From positions 930,001-994,000 of the forward strand of contig CAWGGG010000002.1 in the NCBI GenBank assembly GCA_963822145.1: a DNA stretch of 64,000 nucleotides, written 5' to 3'. The notes beneath the pieces were generated by a model. It worked only from the letters and a program-made list of their open reading frames with translations, searched no databases and had not been told where the DNA came from. This stretch comes from UBA5072 sp963822145 (GTDB lineage Bacteria; Bacteroidota; Bacteroidia; Bacteroidales; UBA10428). Positions 43,001-51,839 of the stretch are shown here, in pieces. Both the position numbers and the translations under genes were made by a program. The first letter of the stretch is position 1. Every line of letters begins with the position of its first letter.

Positions 43001-43047
43001 GGACAAGGGACAAGGGACAAGGGACAAGGGACAGGGGACAGGGACGA
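43000..43047 (+). repeat. Heptanucleotide tandem repeat (GGGACAA)
   Basis: Four exact GGGACAA copies starting on the last base of the M2 peptidase stop codon, then three variant copies (GGGACAG, GGGACAG, GGACGAGG). Non-coding, in a 73-base convergent spacer. Confidence 0.8.
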
Positions 43048-43073
43048 GGCATTCCCCACGTCGTCCTAAGGCA

Positions 43074-44201
43074 TCAAACCTTTAAGAAGATCTTATTCTT
43101 ATACAGAATATACAGGAATACCCAGATACAAACCAGCGCTCCCGATGCCAGGATGACCTGCTGGGCAGGTTCCGAGGCAAATAGTCCGGCTATGCCGCCA
43201 AAGAAATACTTGCCCATCTGGCCGAAATCAATGATCCCGGAATTAAGCATGTATATGGTGATGGAATTCATGCCGATGACCACAAAGGGCAGGGTCCATT
43301 TTTTGAATCCCCAGACATCAACAATCAGGTAGAAGACCGACAGCAGGATAAGGCTCCATCCTCCCGCGAAAAGCACGAAGGAGCTTGTCCAGAGGTTCTT
43401 GATGATCGGAAAGGAAAAGCTCCACAGTTTGCCAACTGCCAGTGAGAGTAACCCGGCAACAAGCAGGATAAGACCTTTTTTCAGTCCGGTCAACTTGTTA
43501 TCCTTGGAGATGAGCAGGTGACCCGCCAAGGCACCTAACAGTGCGGTACAAATCGCCGGAATGGTGGACATGATTCCCTCATTGTCTCCGAATGTATAAC
43601 AGCAAAATCGTCCGGGCAGGAATTTCTGGTCAATGTAGGCAGCCAGACTGCCTTCGGGGGTAAGCACTCCGGCACCAAATCCAGGAACCGGGATCAGTTT
43701 CATGACAGCCCAATACCCCAGTAGTATACCGATAAACCAGTAAATCTGGCCCTTACGGGAAGTATTCAGCACGATCACAGCTGCCAGGAACCAGGCGATA
43801 CCAATTCGTGCCAGGACACTGGCATAACGCTGATGCTCAAAATTGAACTGCAGGATGTCCTGATAGATAAGTCCCAGGAGAATTAAAAGAAAAAGGCGTT
43901 TAAAAAGGTGACCATAAAGGCTTCGCATGCTTTCACCGCGTTGTTTTCTCTTCAGAATGGAAAAGGGCATGGAAACACCGGCAATAAAAAGGAACAAGGG
44001 GAAAATCATATCATAGAAATGAAATCCTGCCCATTCCACATGCTCCATCTGGAGCGCTGCCCATTTGAAGATTGGCCATCCTGTAAGGGCGCCCAGTGAC
44101 ATCATCAGGTAATCGCCGCCCGCGATCCAAAGCATATCGAATCCCCTGAGCGTATCGAGTGAAAGTAGACGGTCCTGCTTTTTCTCAGGCGTGTTATTCA
44201 T
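43074..44201 (-). CDS. DUF5009/NagX-like membrane acyltransferase
   Basis: The 375-residue protein has about ten membrane helices and the family start RLLSLDTLRGFDMLWI, then HFYDMIFPLFLFIAGVSMPFS. It matches the heparan-alpha-glucosaminide N-acetyltransferase-like family in Bacteroidota. The human relative moves an acetyl group from cytosolic acetyl-CoA across a membrane to glucosamine. The bacterial substrate could be an amino sugar of the envelope or glycans under breakdown. The ATG is preceded directly by three copies of the heptamer TTTAAAC on the coding strand. Confidence 0.85.
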   Translation of the reverse strand: MNNTPEKKQDRLLSLDTLRGFDMLWIAGGDYLMMSLGALTGWPIFKWAALQMEHVEWAGFHFYDMIFPLFLFIAGVSMPFSILKRKQRGESMRSLYGHLFKRLFLLILLGLIYQDILQFNFEHQRYASVLARIGIAWFLAAVIVLNTSRKGQIYWFIGILLGYWAVMKLIPVPGFGAGVLTPEGSLAAYIDQKFLPGRFCCYTFGDNEGIMSTIPAICTALLGALAGHLLISKDNKLTGLKKGLILLVAGLLSLAVGKLWSFSFPIIKNLWTSSFVLFAGGWSLILLSVFYLIVDVWGFKKWTLPFVVIGMNSITIYMLNSGIIDFGQMGKYFFGGIAGLFASEPAQQVILASGALVCIWVFLYILYKNKIFLKV

Positions 44202-44221
44202 AGTTTAAAGTTTAAAGTTTA
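44202..44221. repeat. Heptamer repeat (AGTTTAA) abutting the acyltransferase start
   Basis: On the coding (minus) strand the leader reads as nearly three copies of TAAACTT right up to the ATG at 44201. A repeat-number change would alter leader length, not reading frame. Confidence 0.6.
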
Positions 44222-44333
44222 TGAATATTGTATTTGCGAAAACAGATTCTTATACCATTTGTCCCCGGATGAGAAATCCTTTAAAATTTTCATTCCACAA
44301 CCCACAACCAACAACCTGCAACCCTCTTCCTCC

Positions 44334-45179
44334 CTAATACCCCGTCCACTTACTGAAATCATAGCCCTTAAAGGCATCGCACTTCGAGCACAGGTGTATC
44401 TTATCACGTTCGCCCTTATCCAGCATGGCCCGGTACTGCTGGTTAGGATTGCCGAGCCAGATTTCTTCCACTGATTGTTTGCTGACGTCACCAATAACAC
44501 CGCGGCCAAATGCATCCCAGCAGCAAAGCACCGCCTGGCCATCGACCATGAAGAACATTTCACTTTTAATCTTGGGACAGGGCGCCCTGAAACAATCCGT
44601 TTGTCCGCTCCAGGGCCAGTTATACAATTGTGTAATGGTAGCCTCGTCGGCATGCTGTTGCCAGAATTCAACAAACGCCTTTTGTTCATTGCGGGTAATA
44701 TCAAGATCGATCATCCGCACTTCAACATGGCATGAACTGCCCTGGCGGTTCCGTTCTTCAATGAAGGATAAAACATTACTGACAATTTTGTTGAAATTTC
44801 CACCACGGCCGCTCTTTTTAAAAGTTTCCTCGGTAAAGCCGTCAATGCTGAAGCGTATCCAGTCGATTCCCGCCGCCAGGGCTGCCCCGAAATCAAACTT
44901 CGGGTGAAAATTCCCGTTGGAATTAAACTCGATTTTGGCGGTTTCATCTTCACGGATGTAACGGATTACTTCGGGGATACGCAGGTCCACAAAAGGCTCA
45001 TTGATCATAAAAGGCCTGTAAATCACGCCTTTGCTGCGCGATTCATCAATAATCTTCTTCCATAACCAATCTTCCATATAGTCCGGTCCCCGCTCCATTT
45101 CCTTATGCGGGCAAAAAACGCAGTTGCTGTTACATACTACCGATGTCTCTATCTGGATATACTTAGGAAATGATACCAT
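44334..45179 (-). CDS. Radical SAM/SPASM protein in the Kdo-transferase operon
   Basis: The 281-residue protein has the radical SAM C-x3-C-x2-C in CNSNCVFC (near residue 16) for the 4Fe-4S cluster, plus a SPASM-like C-terminal Cys set (APCPKIK, VLCCWDAFG, LCSKCDAF) for auxiliary clusters. The middle part has NSNGNF and RFSIDGFTEETF, the strand motifs of the SAM barrel. It overlaps the waaA gene by 17 bases and is the last of three coupled genes, so it may modify a cell-envelope sugar or lipid rather than a peptide; that is inference. No peptide substrate gene or PqqD-like partner is next to it. Confidence 0.82.
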   Translation of the reverse strand: MVSFPKYIQIETSVVCNSNCVFCPHKEMERGPDYMEDWLWKKIIDESRSKGVIYRPFMINEPFVDLRIPEVIRYIREDETAKIEFNSNGNFHPKFDFGAALAAGIDWIRFSIDGFTEETFKKSGRGGNFNKIVSNVLSFIEERNRQGSSCHVEVRMIDLDITRNEQKAFVEFWQQHADEATITQLYNWPWSGQTDCFRAPCPKIKSEMFFMVDGQAVLCCWDAFGRGVIGDVSKQSVEEIWLGNPNQQYRAMLDKGERDKIHLCSKCDAFKGYDFSKWTGY

Positions 45180-46461
45180 ATTTGTCTTTTAAAGTATTGA
45201 TAATAATTGCTGTGGCTCCTGTATTGCCAAGGATAAGATTTCTGGCTTTTTCGCCCATGGACTGTCGTAACCGATCATCGCGGATCAGCAACCGTGCTTT
45301 ATCCCGGAATTCCTGCTGATTCATGATTTTGAAAGCAGCTCCGACATGCAGCAGTTCTCCTGCCTCATAGGAATTCAAGTGATTGGGTCCAAAGAGGACG
45401 GGCTGTCCGAAAATAGCAGGCTCCATGACATTATGGGTGCCTTTGCCAAAGCTTCCTCCAATAAAGGCTAAATGAGTCTGTTTGTACAACCTGGCAAGCA
45501 TGCCGATGGTGTTGAAAATTACCACGTTTGTTCTGGCCGTTCCCTGCCCGGAAAAACTGGTATACCGTTCACAGGGTATCTGATATTGGGCAAATACACT
45601 TTCAATATCCTGCAAGTGACTTTCATGAAGCTCATGCGGCACTATGATAACGCGAACTCCCGGAAACTCCTGAATAAGCTCTGCCAGGGCCGGCAATACA
45701 TGCCTTTCATCAGCGGGCCAGGTGCTACCTGCAATCAATGTTAGTCCTTTGTCTTTGGAAAACAGGGTTACATCTCCGGCATCACTGGCTTTCTGTCCCC
45801 GGTTATACACGTGGTCATACCGGGTATCTCCGGCCACGGTATAGATGTCTTCGCCTGGGACCAGGGCCTGGAACCGCCTTTTATCCTCATCGGAAATGGG
45901 GAAAAAATGGTCTATTTTCCTGTAGATAAATTTGTTGAAAGATCTGGCAAATCCTTTGTCCCTCCCCGAGTTAGGAGATAAAGTGGCGGATGTGATCACC
46001 ACGGGTATTCCAAGCTTGGTGGCAGCCATCACATGGTTGGGCCAGACATCAAATTTAGAAATGATCCACAATTCGGGTTTCAAAAGCTTAAACAGCCTCC
46101 GGGCCTTACATAATGAATCGAGAGGCAGGTATAATTTCAGATCAACTTCTGCAGGATTCCTGGCAAACTTGAATCCAGATGGCGAGAAGAAGGAAACCAT
46201 GATGAAGAGCCCGGGGTTCAGCGATTTCAACTTTTCGATGATGGGTAATGCCTGCAGCCATTCACCTGCTGAAGTGCAATGAAAGAGGATCCTCTTCCTT
46301 GAACCGGCATTTGAAATATCTCTGGCCAGCACGGAAAACTGGTTCTTTCTTGCCTTCCGGCCTTCACGCATCTTGGCGTTAAACAGGGATCCGATATAAA
46401 AACCTGATATCAATACCGGAACCACCAGGATATTGTATAAAAACAATAAGATCAATGACAT
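45163..46461 (-). CDS. waaA: 3-deoxy-D-manno-octulosonic acid (Kdo) transferase
   Basis: WaaA transfers Kdo from CMP-Kdo to lipid IVA, the first step of LPS core assembly. From ATG 46461 it has 432 residues: an N-terminal membrane anchor (LILLFLYNILVVPVLISG), then HCTSAGEWLQALPII (S-A-G-E motif with the catalytic Glu), FMVSFFSPSGF, LWIISKFDVWPN, the donor motif AGSTWPADER, PHELHE, and FIGGSFGKGTHNVMEPAIFG near the end. The open frame reaches 46470 by a TTG. It follows the GT9 gene by 13 bases and overlaps the radical SAM gene by 17. Confidence 0.94.
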   Translation of the reverse strand: MSLILLFLYNILVVPVLISGFYIGSLFNAKMREGRKARKNQFSVLARDISNAGSRKRILFHCTSAGEWLQALPIIEKLKSLNPGLFIMVSFFSPSGFKFARNPAEVDLKLYLPLDSLCKARRLFKLLKPELWIISKFDVWPNHVMAATKLGIPVVITSATLSPNSGRDKGFARSFNKFIYRKIDHFFPISDEDKRRFQALVPGEDIYTVAGDTRYDHVYNRGQKASDAGDVTLFSKDKGLTLIAGSTWPADERHVLPALAELIQEFPGVRVIIVPHELHESHLQDIESVFAQYQIPCERYTSFSGQGTARTNVVIFNTIGMLARLYKQTHLAFIGGSFGKGTHNVMEPAIFGQPVLFGPNHLNSYEAGELLHVGAAFKIMNQQEFRDKARLLIRDDRLRQSMGEKARNLILGNTGATAIIINTLKDKYGIIS

Positions 46462-46474
46462 GGTAATCAATATT

Positions 46475-47503
46475 TCAGGTTAAGTAAGACAAAGCTGCTG
46501 CGATCACTTTTTCCGCCGGAATATCATTCATGCACCGGAAATGCTTTTTGGGGCATGTATTAAGTCCGTTATGGGTACAGGGTCGACAGGGCAGGTTGGT
46601 TTCAATAACGGTACTGTCTTTATCAACAGGAAAGTATCCGAGTTCGCGTGTGGTTGGCCCGTATATCCCCACAACAGGTCTTTTCCGCGATTGTGCCAGA
46701 TGCATTAAGCCGCTGTCATTGGCTATCACAAGAGTGGCCATTCCGAGCAGCGCAGCCGATTCGGAAAGACTCAAACGACCTGACAGGTTTACAGCACCAT
46801 GGCCTATGGAGGATGTTATTTCATCGCAAAGGGCTGTATCTTCGCTGCCACCGTGAACGATGATAAAGACAGATTTTTCCCGGATCAGATAACTTGCCGT
46901 TTCAATAAATCCCTCAGGTTTCCAGCGTTTGTTAAAATAGGTGGCACTCGGGCAAAGGATCACCATAGGCCTGTCAAAGGAATATCCCGTCTCCGACAGG
47001 ATGTTCAGGACCTTTTCCGTTTTGCCAGGAGGCACATGAATTTCTGTTCCCAGGCCGTCATATTGAATTCCAAGTCTCTTTACCGAGTCGAAGTAGCGCT
47101 GATAGACAGGTTTGATCTGCCTGTAAAGGTTGATCTTAAACCAGATCAGCAGTGTCCTTTTGAGGATCAGTTTATGGTATGAAGCGGTTTTTCCGGCATG
47201 GAGGCAGAACCGCAGGTAACGTGACCGCCAGTTCTTATGTATGTCCAGGCAGATGTCAAAGCGCTGATCCTGCAAGTGGTGCTTTATTCTATTCAATCCG
47301 GCCAGGCCCTCTTTTTTATCAAAGGTGATCAGTTCATCAATATATGGTGAAGCGGCCAGGAGCTCTTCATACTGTTTTTTGATGAGAAAGGTAATGTGCA
47401 CACCGGGATAGAAAGATTTTAAAGATCTGAGCAACGGGGTTGTCAGAATAATATCACCTATGGAACTTAGCCTTACTACAAGTATTTTTCCGACTGCAGT
47501 CAA
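46475..47503 (-). CDS. GT9 family heptosyltransferase-like glycosyltransferase
   Basis: The 342-residue protein matches LPS heptosyltransferases (WaaF/WaaC, ADP-heptose type). It shows ILVVRLSSIGDIILTTPLLRSLK at the N-terminus and PVVGIYGPTTRELGYFP, LPCRPCTHN and KHFRCMNDI near the C-terminus, plus the donor-site AND-S-GLMHLA run. These add heptose to the Kdo-lipid A core. No ADP-heptose synthesis genes are in view, so the sugar may differ. It leads the GT9-waaA-radical SAM unit and has a consensus promoter 27 bases upstream. Confidence 0.88.
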   Translation of the reverse strand: MTAVGKILVVRLSSIGDIILTTPLLRSLKSFYPGVHITFLIKKQYEELLAASPYIDELITFDKKEGLAGLNRIKHHLQDQRFDICLDIHKNWRSRYLRFCLHAGKTASYHKLILKRTLLIWFKINLYRQIKPVYQRYFDSVKRLGIQYDGLGTEIHVPPGKTEKVLNILSETGYSFDRPMVILCPSATYFNKRWKPEGFIETASYLIREKSVFIIVHGGSEDTALCDEITSSIGHGAVNLSGRLSLSESAALLGMATLVIANDSGLMHLAQSRKRPVVGIYGPTTRELGYFPVDKDSTVIETNLPCRPCTHNGLNTCPKKHFRCMNDIPAEKVIAAALSYLT

Positions 47504-47529
47504 TCGATATTTTTTTCAAATGAAGTGCG

Positions 47530-47560
47530 CAAAAGTATAAAAATTCAGGGGATTGACAAA
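47530..47560 (-). promoter_or_regulatory. Consensus Bacteroidota promoter (TTTG-N19-TACTTTTG)
   Basis: On the minus strand, TTTG at 47560-47557 and TACTTTTG at 47537-47530 are separated by exactly 19 bases, matching both halves of the Bacteroidota primary sigma-factor consensus. It lies in the 63-base spacer between tsaC and the GT9 gene. The expected start is near 47523, 20 bases before the ATG at 47503. Confidence 0.7.
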
Positions 47561-47566
47561 CGAGTA

Positions 47567-48130
47567 TTATTCCCGGATAACCTGTACCTCGCCCCGAAGT
47601 CCCAGTTTAACAATACCGGAAGGTTTGCCCCGCTGATCCTCATTCTGCCGCCATTTCACCACATAGTCAACCTCCTTCAGGATATGCCGGTCCACATGGT
47701 GAAAATTTGCCGGCCATGGCATACCGCTTACATTGGCAGAGGTTGAAACCAGGGGCTTTCCTAACCGGCCGATCAACTTCCTGCAAAATTCGTCGGCGGC
47801 AATCCTGATACCGATCGATCCGTCTTCAGCTAACAGGTTTTGTGCAAGATTGACGGCTCCGGGATAAATAATGGTGAGCGGCTTTTCGGACACTTCAATT
47901 AAGTTCCATGCCATTTCAGGCACTTCGGCAACATATTGTGAAAGCTTTGAGGCATCATCGAGCAATAACAGCATACTCTTTTCGTCCTTCCGTTTTTTTA
48001 TGGCGTAGACTCTTTCTACGGCCTCCTCATTTGTGGCATCACATCCGATTCCCCAGATGGTATCAGTTGGATACAGGATGATGCCACCCTGTTTCAAAAT
48101 ATCAAAGGCATTCCTGACATCTTCAAGCAT
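47567..48130 (-). CDS. tsaC: L-threonylcarbamoyladenylate synthase
   Basis: TsaC/Sua5 makes threonylcarbamoyl-AMP from threonine, bicarbonate and ATP for the t6A37 modification of tRNAs that read ANN codons. The 187-residue product has the YrdC fold marks: GGIILYPTDTIWGIGCDATNEEAVERVYAIKKR, KPLTIIYPG, GIRIAADEF and the PLVSTSANVSG run. It lacks the C-terminal Sua5 domain, so it is the short TsaC type. The start overlaps the preceding GT4 gene by 8 bases. Confidence 0.93.
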   Translation of the reverse strand: MLEDVRNAFDILKQGGIILYPTDTIWGIGCDATNEEAVERVYAIKKRKDEKSMLLLLDDASKLSQYVAEVPEMAWNLIEVSEKPLTIIYPGAVNLAQNLLAEDGSIGIRIAADEFCRKLIGRLGKPLVSTSANVSGMPWPANFHHVDRHILKEVDYVVKWRQNEDQRGKPSGIVKLGLRGEVQVIRE

Positions 48131-49247
48131 GGGGCATTAACATTTTATAAACCTGCATGATGTTGGTAGTAACCTTTTCGGGATCAAAGTTCCTGGCATG
48201 CTGGTATCCCTCGGTTATCATTTTTTCCTGCAGGTCTCTGTCGTACAGTACTTTCTTAATGGCAGCGGCCATCTCTTCAACATTATTCGGATCGATATAA
48301 ATGGTATAGGTCCCTCCAACCTCGGTCAGGCTGCTACCCCTGGAGGTGATCACCGGTACGCGGGAATAAAGCGCCTCCAGGATGGGAATGCCAAATCCCT
48401 CAAAGATGGAGGGATATACAAAAAGATCAGCCATTTGGTAAATACCCGGAAGATCCTGATTCTGAACAATGTCGCAGAATATTATATTGATCAGGCTATG
48501 CCTTTCGATAAATTCAATGACCTTATTCAAATAGGGAGTAGGCTTACCGATAACAACCAGAGGCATGTCAATTTTTCCAAAGTGCAGGGCCTTGATCAGG
48601 GTGAGCAGGTTTTTCCTTTCCTCAATGGTGCCTACGTAAAGAATAAAGGATTTTGGCAGCAGGTATTTCATGCGCAGGATCTCTTTCTCGATAAGGGAAA
48701 TCTCCGTATTGAATACCGGGTTACAGCCCTGGTACACCACATCGATTTTTTCGGGGCAGATGCCGAAGAACTCCACAATATCCTCGGCTGTTTGACGGCT
48801 TACGGCAACTATGCGGTCAGATACCTCACAGGAATACCTGAATTTCTTTTCATAGATGGTCCTGTCGAGCATACGGTACAAATGTGGTAACCGCAGAAAT
48901 ATCAGGTCATGGATGGTAACGACAGACCGTACATGTTTCTTGGGGAAATGATAGGGCAATTCATGGGTGAGGCCGTGGTATATTTCGATATGGTCTTTTT
49001 GCAGTTGACGCGACAGGTAAAACGAACGCCAATAGTTTCTGAAGATCCTGTGAAGCGGCCTGACCGGTCCTTTAACCTTAATGCTGGTCTCTTTGGGCTC
49101 AAAAAGGTCGAAGTTCAGTCCGGGCGTATAAAGCATATATTCATGCTCGGGAAACTTCTCAGCAAGCCCCTGAATCAAGTTACGACTGTAGCTTCCCAAA
49201 CCGCTTTTATTGAAAAACGCTCGTTTCGCGTCAAATCCGATCCGCAT
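48123..49247 (-). CDS. GT4 glycosyltransferase
   Basis: The 374-residue protein is a standard GT-B family 4 enzyme: RIGFDAKRAFFNKSGLGSYSRNLIQGL at the start, VTIHDLIFLRLPHLY in the middle, and LYVGTIEERKNLLTLIKAL plus the E-x7-E motif in SIFEGFGIPILEALYSRVPVITS. It likely adds a sugar to a lipid-linked or surface glycan. It is embedded between dapD and tsaC with 12-base and minus 8-base spacing, so its linkage looks operonic rather than functional. It is not clearly part of the glycogen cluster upstream. Confidence 0.85.
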   Translation of the reverse strand: MRIGFDAKRAFFNKSGLGSYSRNLIQGLAEKFPEHEYMLYTPGLNFDLFEPKETSIKVKGPVRPLHRIFRNYWRSFYLSRQLQKDHIEIYHGLTHELPYHFPKKHVRSVVTIHDLIFLRLPHLYRMLDRTIYEKKFRYSCEVSDRIVAVSRQTAEDIVEFFGICPEKIDVVYQGCNPVFNTEISLIEKEILRMKYLLPKSFILYVGTIEERKNLLTLIKALHFGKIDMPLVVIGKPTPYLNKVIEFIERHSLINIIFCDIVQNQDLPGIYQMADLFVYPSIFEGFGIPILEALYSRVPVITSRGSSLTEVGGTYTIYIDPNNVEEMAAAIKKVLYDRDLQEKMITEGYQHARNFDPEKVTTNIMQVYKMLMPHA

Positions 49248-49259
49248 GTTATTTAATTG

Positions 49260-50081
49260 TCAAGCTGATACGTCATAATCCCGCAGTGCATCATTCAATG
49301 ATGTCTTCATGTCGGTGGATTCCTTACGGCGACCGATAATTAATGCCACGGGGACCTGGTATTCACCGGCCGGGAATTCCTTTGGCAGGGTACCCGGTAT
49401 CACCACGGATCGGGCAGGTACAACACCCCGGTATTCCCTGGGCTCGGGTGCGGAAACATCAATAATCCTTGTAGAGCCTGTTAGGACAACGTTGGCTCCT
49501 AATACGGCCTCCTTTTCAATGCGAACACCCTCCACCACAATACATCTGGATCCTATGAAACAATTGTCCTCGATAATTACCGGGGCTGCCTGCACAGGTT
49601 CCAGAACCCCGCCAATACCAACTCCTCCGCTCAGGTGAACGTTTTTGCCAATCTGTGCGCACGATCCTACGGTGGCCCACGTATCTACCATGGTCCCTGC
49701 ATCTACATAAGCGCCGATATTGATATAAGATGGCATCAAGATAACACCTTTGGCAATATAGGATCCAAATCGGGCAACAGCATTGGGAACAACGCGCACA
49801 CCCAGTTCGGGATAACCCCTTTTGAGGTCAATCTTATCGTAGAACTCGAAGGGGCCAATGCGGGTAACTTCAAGTGACTGAATGGGGAAGTATAGGATCA
49901 CAGCTTTTTTGATCCATTCATTTACTACCCATCCATTTTCCGTGGGCTCGGCCACCCTGATGAGGCCTTTGTCCAGCATATCGATCACAGCCCGGATTTG
50001 ATCGCGCGTGTCTTCCTGACCGAGCATTTTGCGATCACACCAGGCTTTTTCGATAACCTCCTTGTGAAGTGTCAGCATCAT
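49260..50081 (-). CDS. dapD: Tetrahydrodipicolinate N-succinyltransferase
   Basis: DapD attaches succinyl to tetrahydrodipicolinate in the succinylase branch of lysine and meso-diaminopimelate synthesis. From ATG 50081 (or 50078) the protein has 273 residues. The N-terminal helical part ends with VRVAEP-like text, and the C-terminal half is a left-handed beta helix of hexapeptide repeats (GAYVDAGTMVDTWATVGSCAQIGKNVHLSGGVGIGG, then IEDNCFIGSRCIVVEGVRI). Many Bacteroidales instead use DapL, so this hints at the lineage or a dual pathway. It starts 44 bases after recJ; TATTTTTG at 50108-50101 could be its own -7 element. Confidence 0.93.
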   Translation of the reverse strand: MMLTLHKEVIEKAWCDRKMLGQEDTRDQIRAVIDMLDKGLIRVAEPTENGWVVNEWIKKAVILYFPIQSLEVTRIGPFEFYDKIDLKRGYPELGVRVVPNAVARFGSYIAKGVILMPSYINIGAYVDAGTMVDTWATVGSCAQIGKNVHLSGGVGIGGVLEPVQAAPVIIEDNCFIGSRCIVVEGVRIEKEAVLGANVVLTGSTRIIDVSAPEPREYRGVVPARSVVIPGTLPKEFPAGEYQVPVALIIGRRKESTDMKTSLNDALRDYDVSA

Positions 50082-50100
50082 AGTCTTAAGATTCAATGGG

Positions 50101-50108
50101 CAAAAATA
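50101..50108 (-). promoter_or_regulatory. Putative -7 promoter element (TATTTTTG) for dapD
   Basis: The minus strand reads TATTTTTG, a full TAnnTTTG match, 20 bases before the dapD ATG and after the recJ stop. The -33 half is not evident. Confidence 0.3.
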
Positions 50109-50125
50109 GTGCAATTATGGAATAT

Positions 50126-51838
50126 TCAGTTCTCAATTTTAATGTCCTTAATGTTGAGCTGCAGGGTGGTATTACCCCTGAAAGTGTTTTCAGTCAGGAC
50201 AAAGGCAATATCAAAAGCACAGCCCTGTTTGATTTTCCGGAGGTGTGAGGCCTGGTTAAAGGCAATGGCCCTATACACGGTAAAAGGAAGATCTTCCTGG
50301 ATCAGTCCCAGTTGCAGGTGTTCCTCCTCGCTGCCTACAAGACGTGCATAGCCATTGTCCGATACACTTTCTGCAAAAAAGACCGGATTCATGTTTTCAG
50401 GTCCGAAGGGTTCAAACTGCTTCAGAACACGGAACAACCTGGGTGATATATCTTTGAAATTCAGTTCTGTGTCAATGTCAATCTGAGGGATGAGCAATTC
50501 GGGTGTTATGGAGTTTTTCACCACCTCCTCAAAGCGGTCCCTGAATTTCTGCACATTTTCCGTTTTAAGTGTAATGCCTGCAGCATACATGTGACCGCCA
50601 TAACTTTCGAGCAAATTGGCGCATTCGGTGATGGCCTGATAGAGGTCGAATCCGGGAATGGATCTGGCAGAACCAGTTGCAAAGCCATTTGATTGGGTCA
50701 GAACCACTGTGGGGCGGTAATGGCTTTCAATGAGCCTTGATGCTACAATGCCGACTACGCCTTTATGCCAGGCGGCATTAAACAGCACGGTCGAATATTT
50801 ATACCTGTCCGCCCGGGCAATTTCCTGAAGGGCTTCTTCCGTGATGATCTTATCAATGTTCCTCCTGGTTTGGTTATGGGTGTCGATTTTTTCGCAGTGC
50901 AATGCAGCGTCCTCGTGGTTTTCACAAACGAGTAATTCCACTGCCTGCTTGCCCGATTCGATACGACCGGCAGCGTTGATGCGGGGACCTATCTTAAAAA
51001 CAATATCGTCAACAGTAATGAGCTTGTCATCCAAACCGGCCACGGAAATGATTGCTTTCAAGCCCAGAGCAGGATTCTCATTCAGTTTCTTCAGGCCGTG
51101 AAAGGCGAGTATCCGGTTTTCGTCCACCAGGGGAACAATATCAGAAGCAATACTTACTGCAACAAGGTCGAGATAGCTGGCAATCTCATCAAAGGAAATA
51201 TTATTGCGCATAGCATAAGCCTGTAGTAATTTAAAGCCTACGCCACAACCCGAAAGGGCATTGAAAGGATAAGTGGAATCATGACGCTCCGGGTTCAGCA
51301 CGGCAAAAGCTGCCGGCAACTGTTCACCCGGTGTATGGTGGTCGCAGATGATAAAATCAATGTTGTGCTCTTTGGCATAAGCCACTTTTTCGATGGATTT
51401 TATTCCGCAATCCAGGGCTATAATGAGTCCTACCCCCTGGCTGATGGCATAATCAATTCCCTTTAAAGAAATCCCGTAACCCTCGGTATACCGGTCGGGA
51501 ATATAGTAATCCACCTCCCGGTGTAATTTCCTGATAAAGGAAAACATGATGGCTACCGAGGTGGTGCCATCCACATCGTAATCACCATAAACCAGGATTT
51601 TCTCCCCGTTTTTAAAAGCAGATTCAAGACGTCCAACAGCGAGATCCATGTCATTCATCAGAAAAGGATCATGGAGTTTACCCAGGTCAGGGCGAAAGAA
51701 ATCACGGGCCTGCTCAAATGAAGTAATTCCGCGTTGCTCCAGCAAGGTGGCAATAATGGGGCTCACATTAAGAGCCTCTGCCAGTTTGCTGATGACCTCG
51801 GTATGGCCCTTATCTTTTATTTTCCAGACCCGGGTCAT
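50126..51838 (-). CDS. recJ: Single-stranded-DNA-specific exonuclease RecJ
   Basis: RecJ degrades single-stranded DNA 5'-to-3' in recombination and mismatch or base-excision repair. From ATG 51838 the protein has 570 residues. The open frame extends to 51937, but that end overlaps the phosphorylase gene. DHH-family motifs: VYGDYDVDGTTSV (motif I), LIIALDCGIKS (motif II), FIICDHHTPGE (motif III, the DHH), and SGCGVGFKLLQA (motif IV). DHHA1 (KGVVGIVASRL, SNGFATGSARS, SYGGHMYAAG) and a C-terminal OB-like part follow. The start lies one base after the stop of the upstream glucan phosphorylase gene. Confidence 0.94.
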   Translation of the reverse strand: MTRVWKIKDKGHTEVISKLAEALNVSPIIATLLEQRGITSFEQARDFFRPDLGKLHDPFLMNDMDLAVGRLESAFKNGEKILVYGDYDVDGTTSVAIMFSFIRKLHREVDYYIPDRYTEGYGISLKGIDYAISQGVGLIIALDCGIKSIEKVAYAKEHNIDFIICDHHTPGEQLPAAFAVLNPERHDSTYPFNALSGCGVGFKLLQAYAMRNNISFDEIASYLDLVAVSIASDIVPLVDENRILAFHGLKKLNENPALGLKAIISVAGLDDKLITVDDIVFKIGPRINAAGRIESGKQAVELLVCENHEDAALHCEKIDTHNQTRRNIDKIITEEALQEIARADRYKYSTVLFNAAWHKGVVGIVASRLIESHYRPTVVLTQSNGFATGSARSIPGFDLYQAITECANLLESYGGHMYAAGITLKTENVQKFRDRFEEVVKNSITPELLIPQIDIDTELNFKDISPRLFRVLKQFEPFGPENMNPVFFAESVSDNGYARLVGSEEEHLQLGLIQEDLPFTVYRAIAFNQASHLRKIKQGCAFDIAFVLTENTFRGNTTLQLNIKDIKIEN

Positions 51839-51839
51839 T

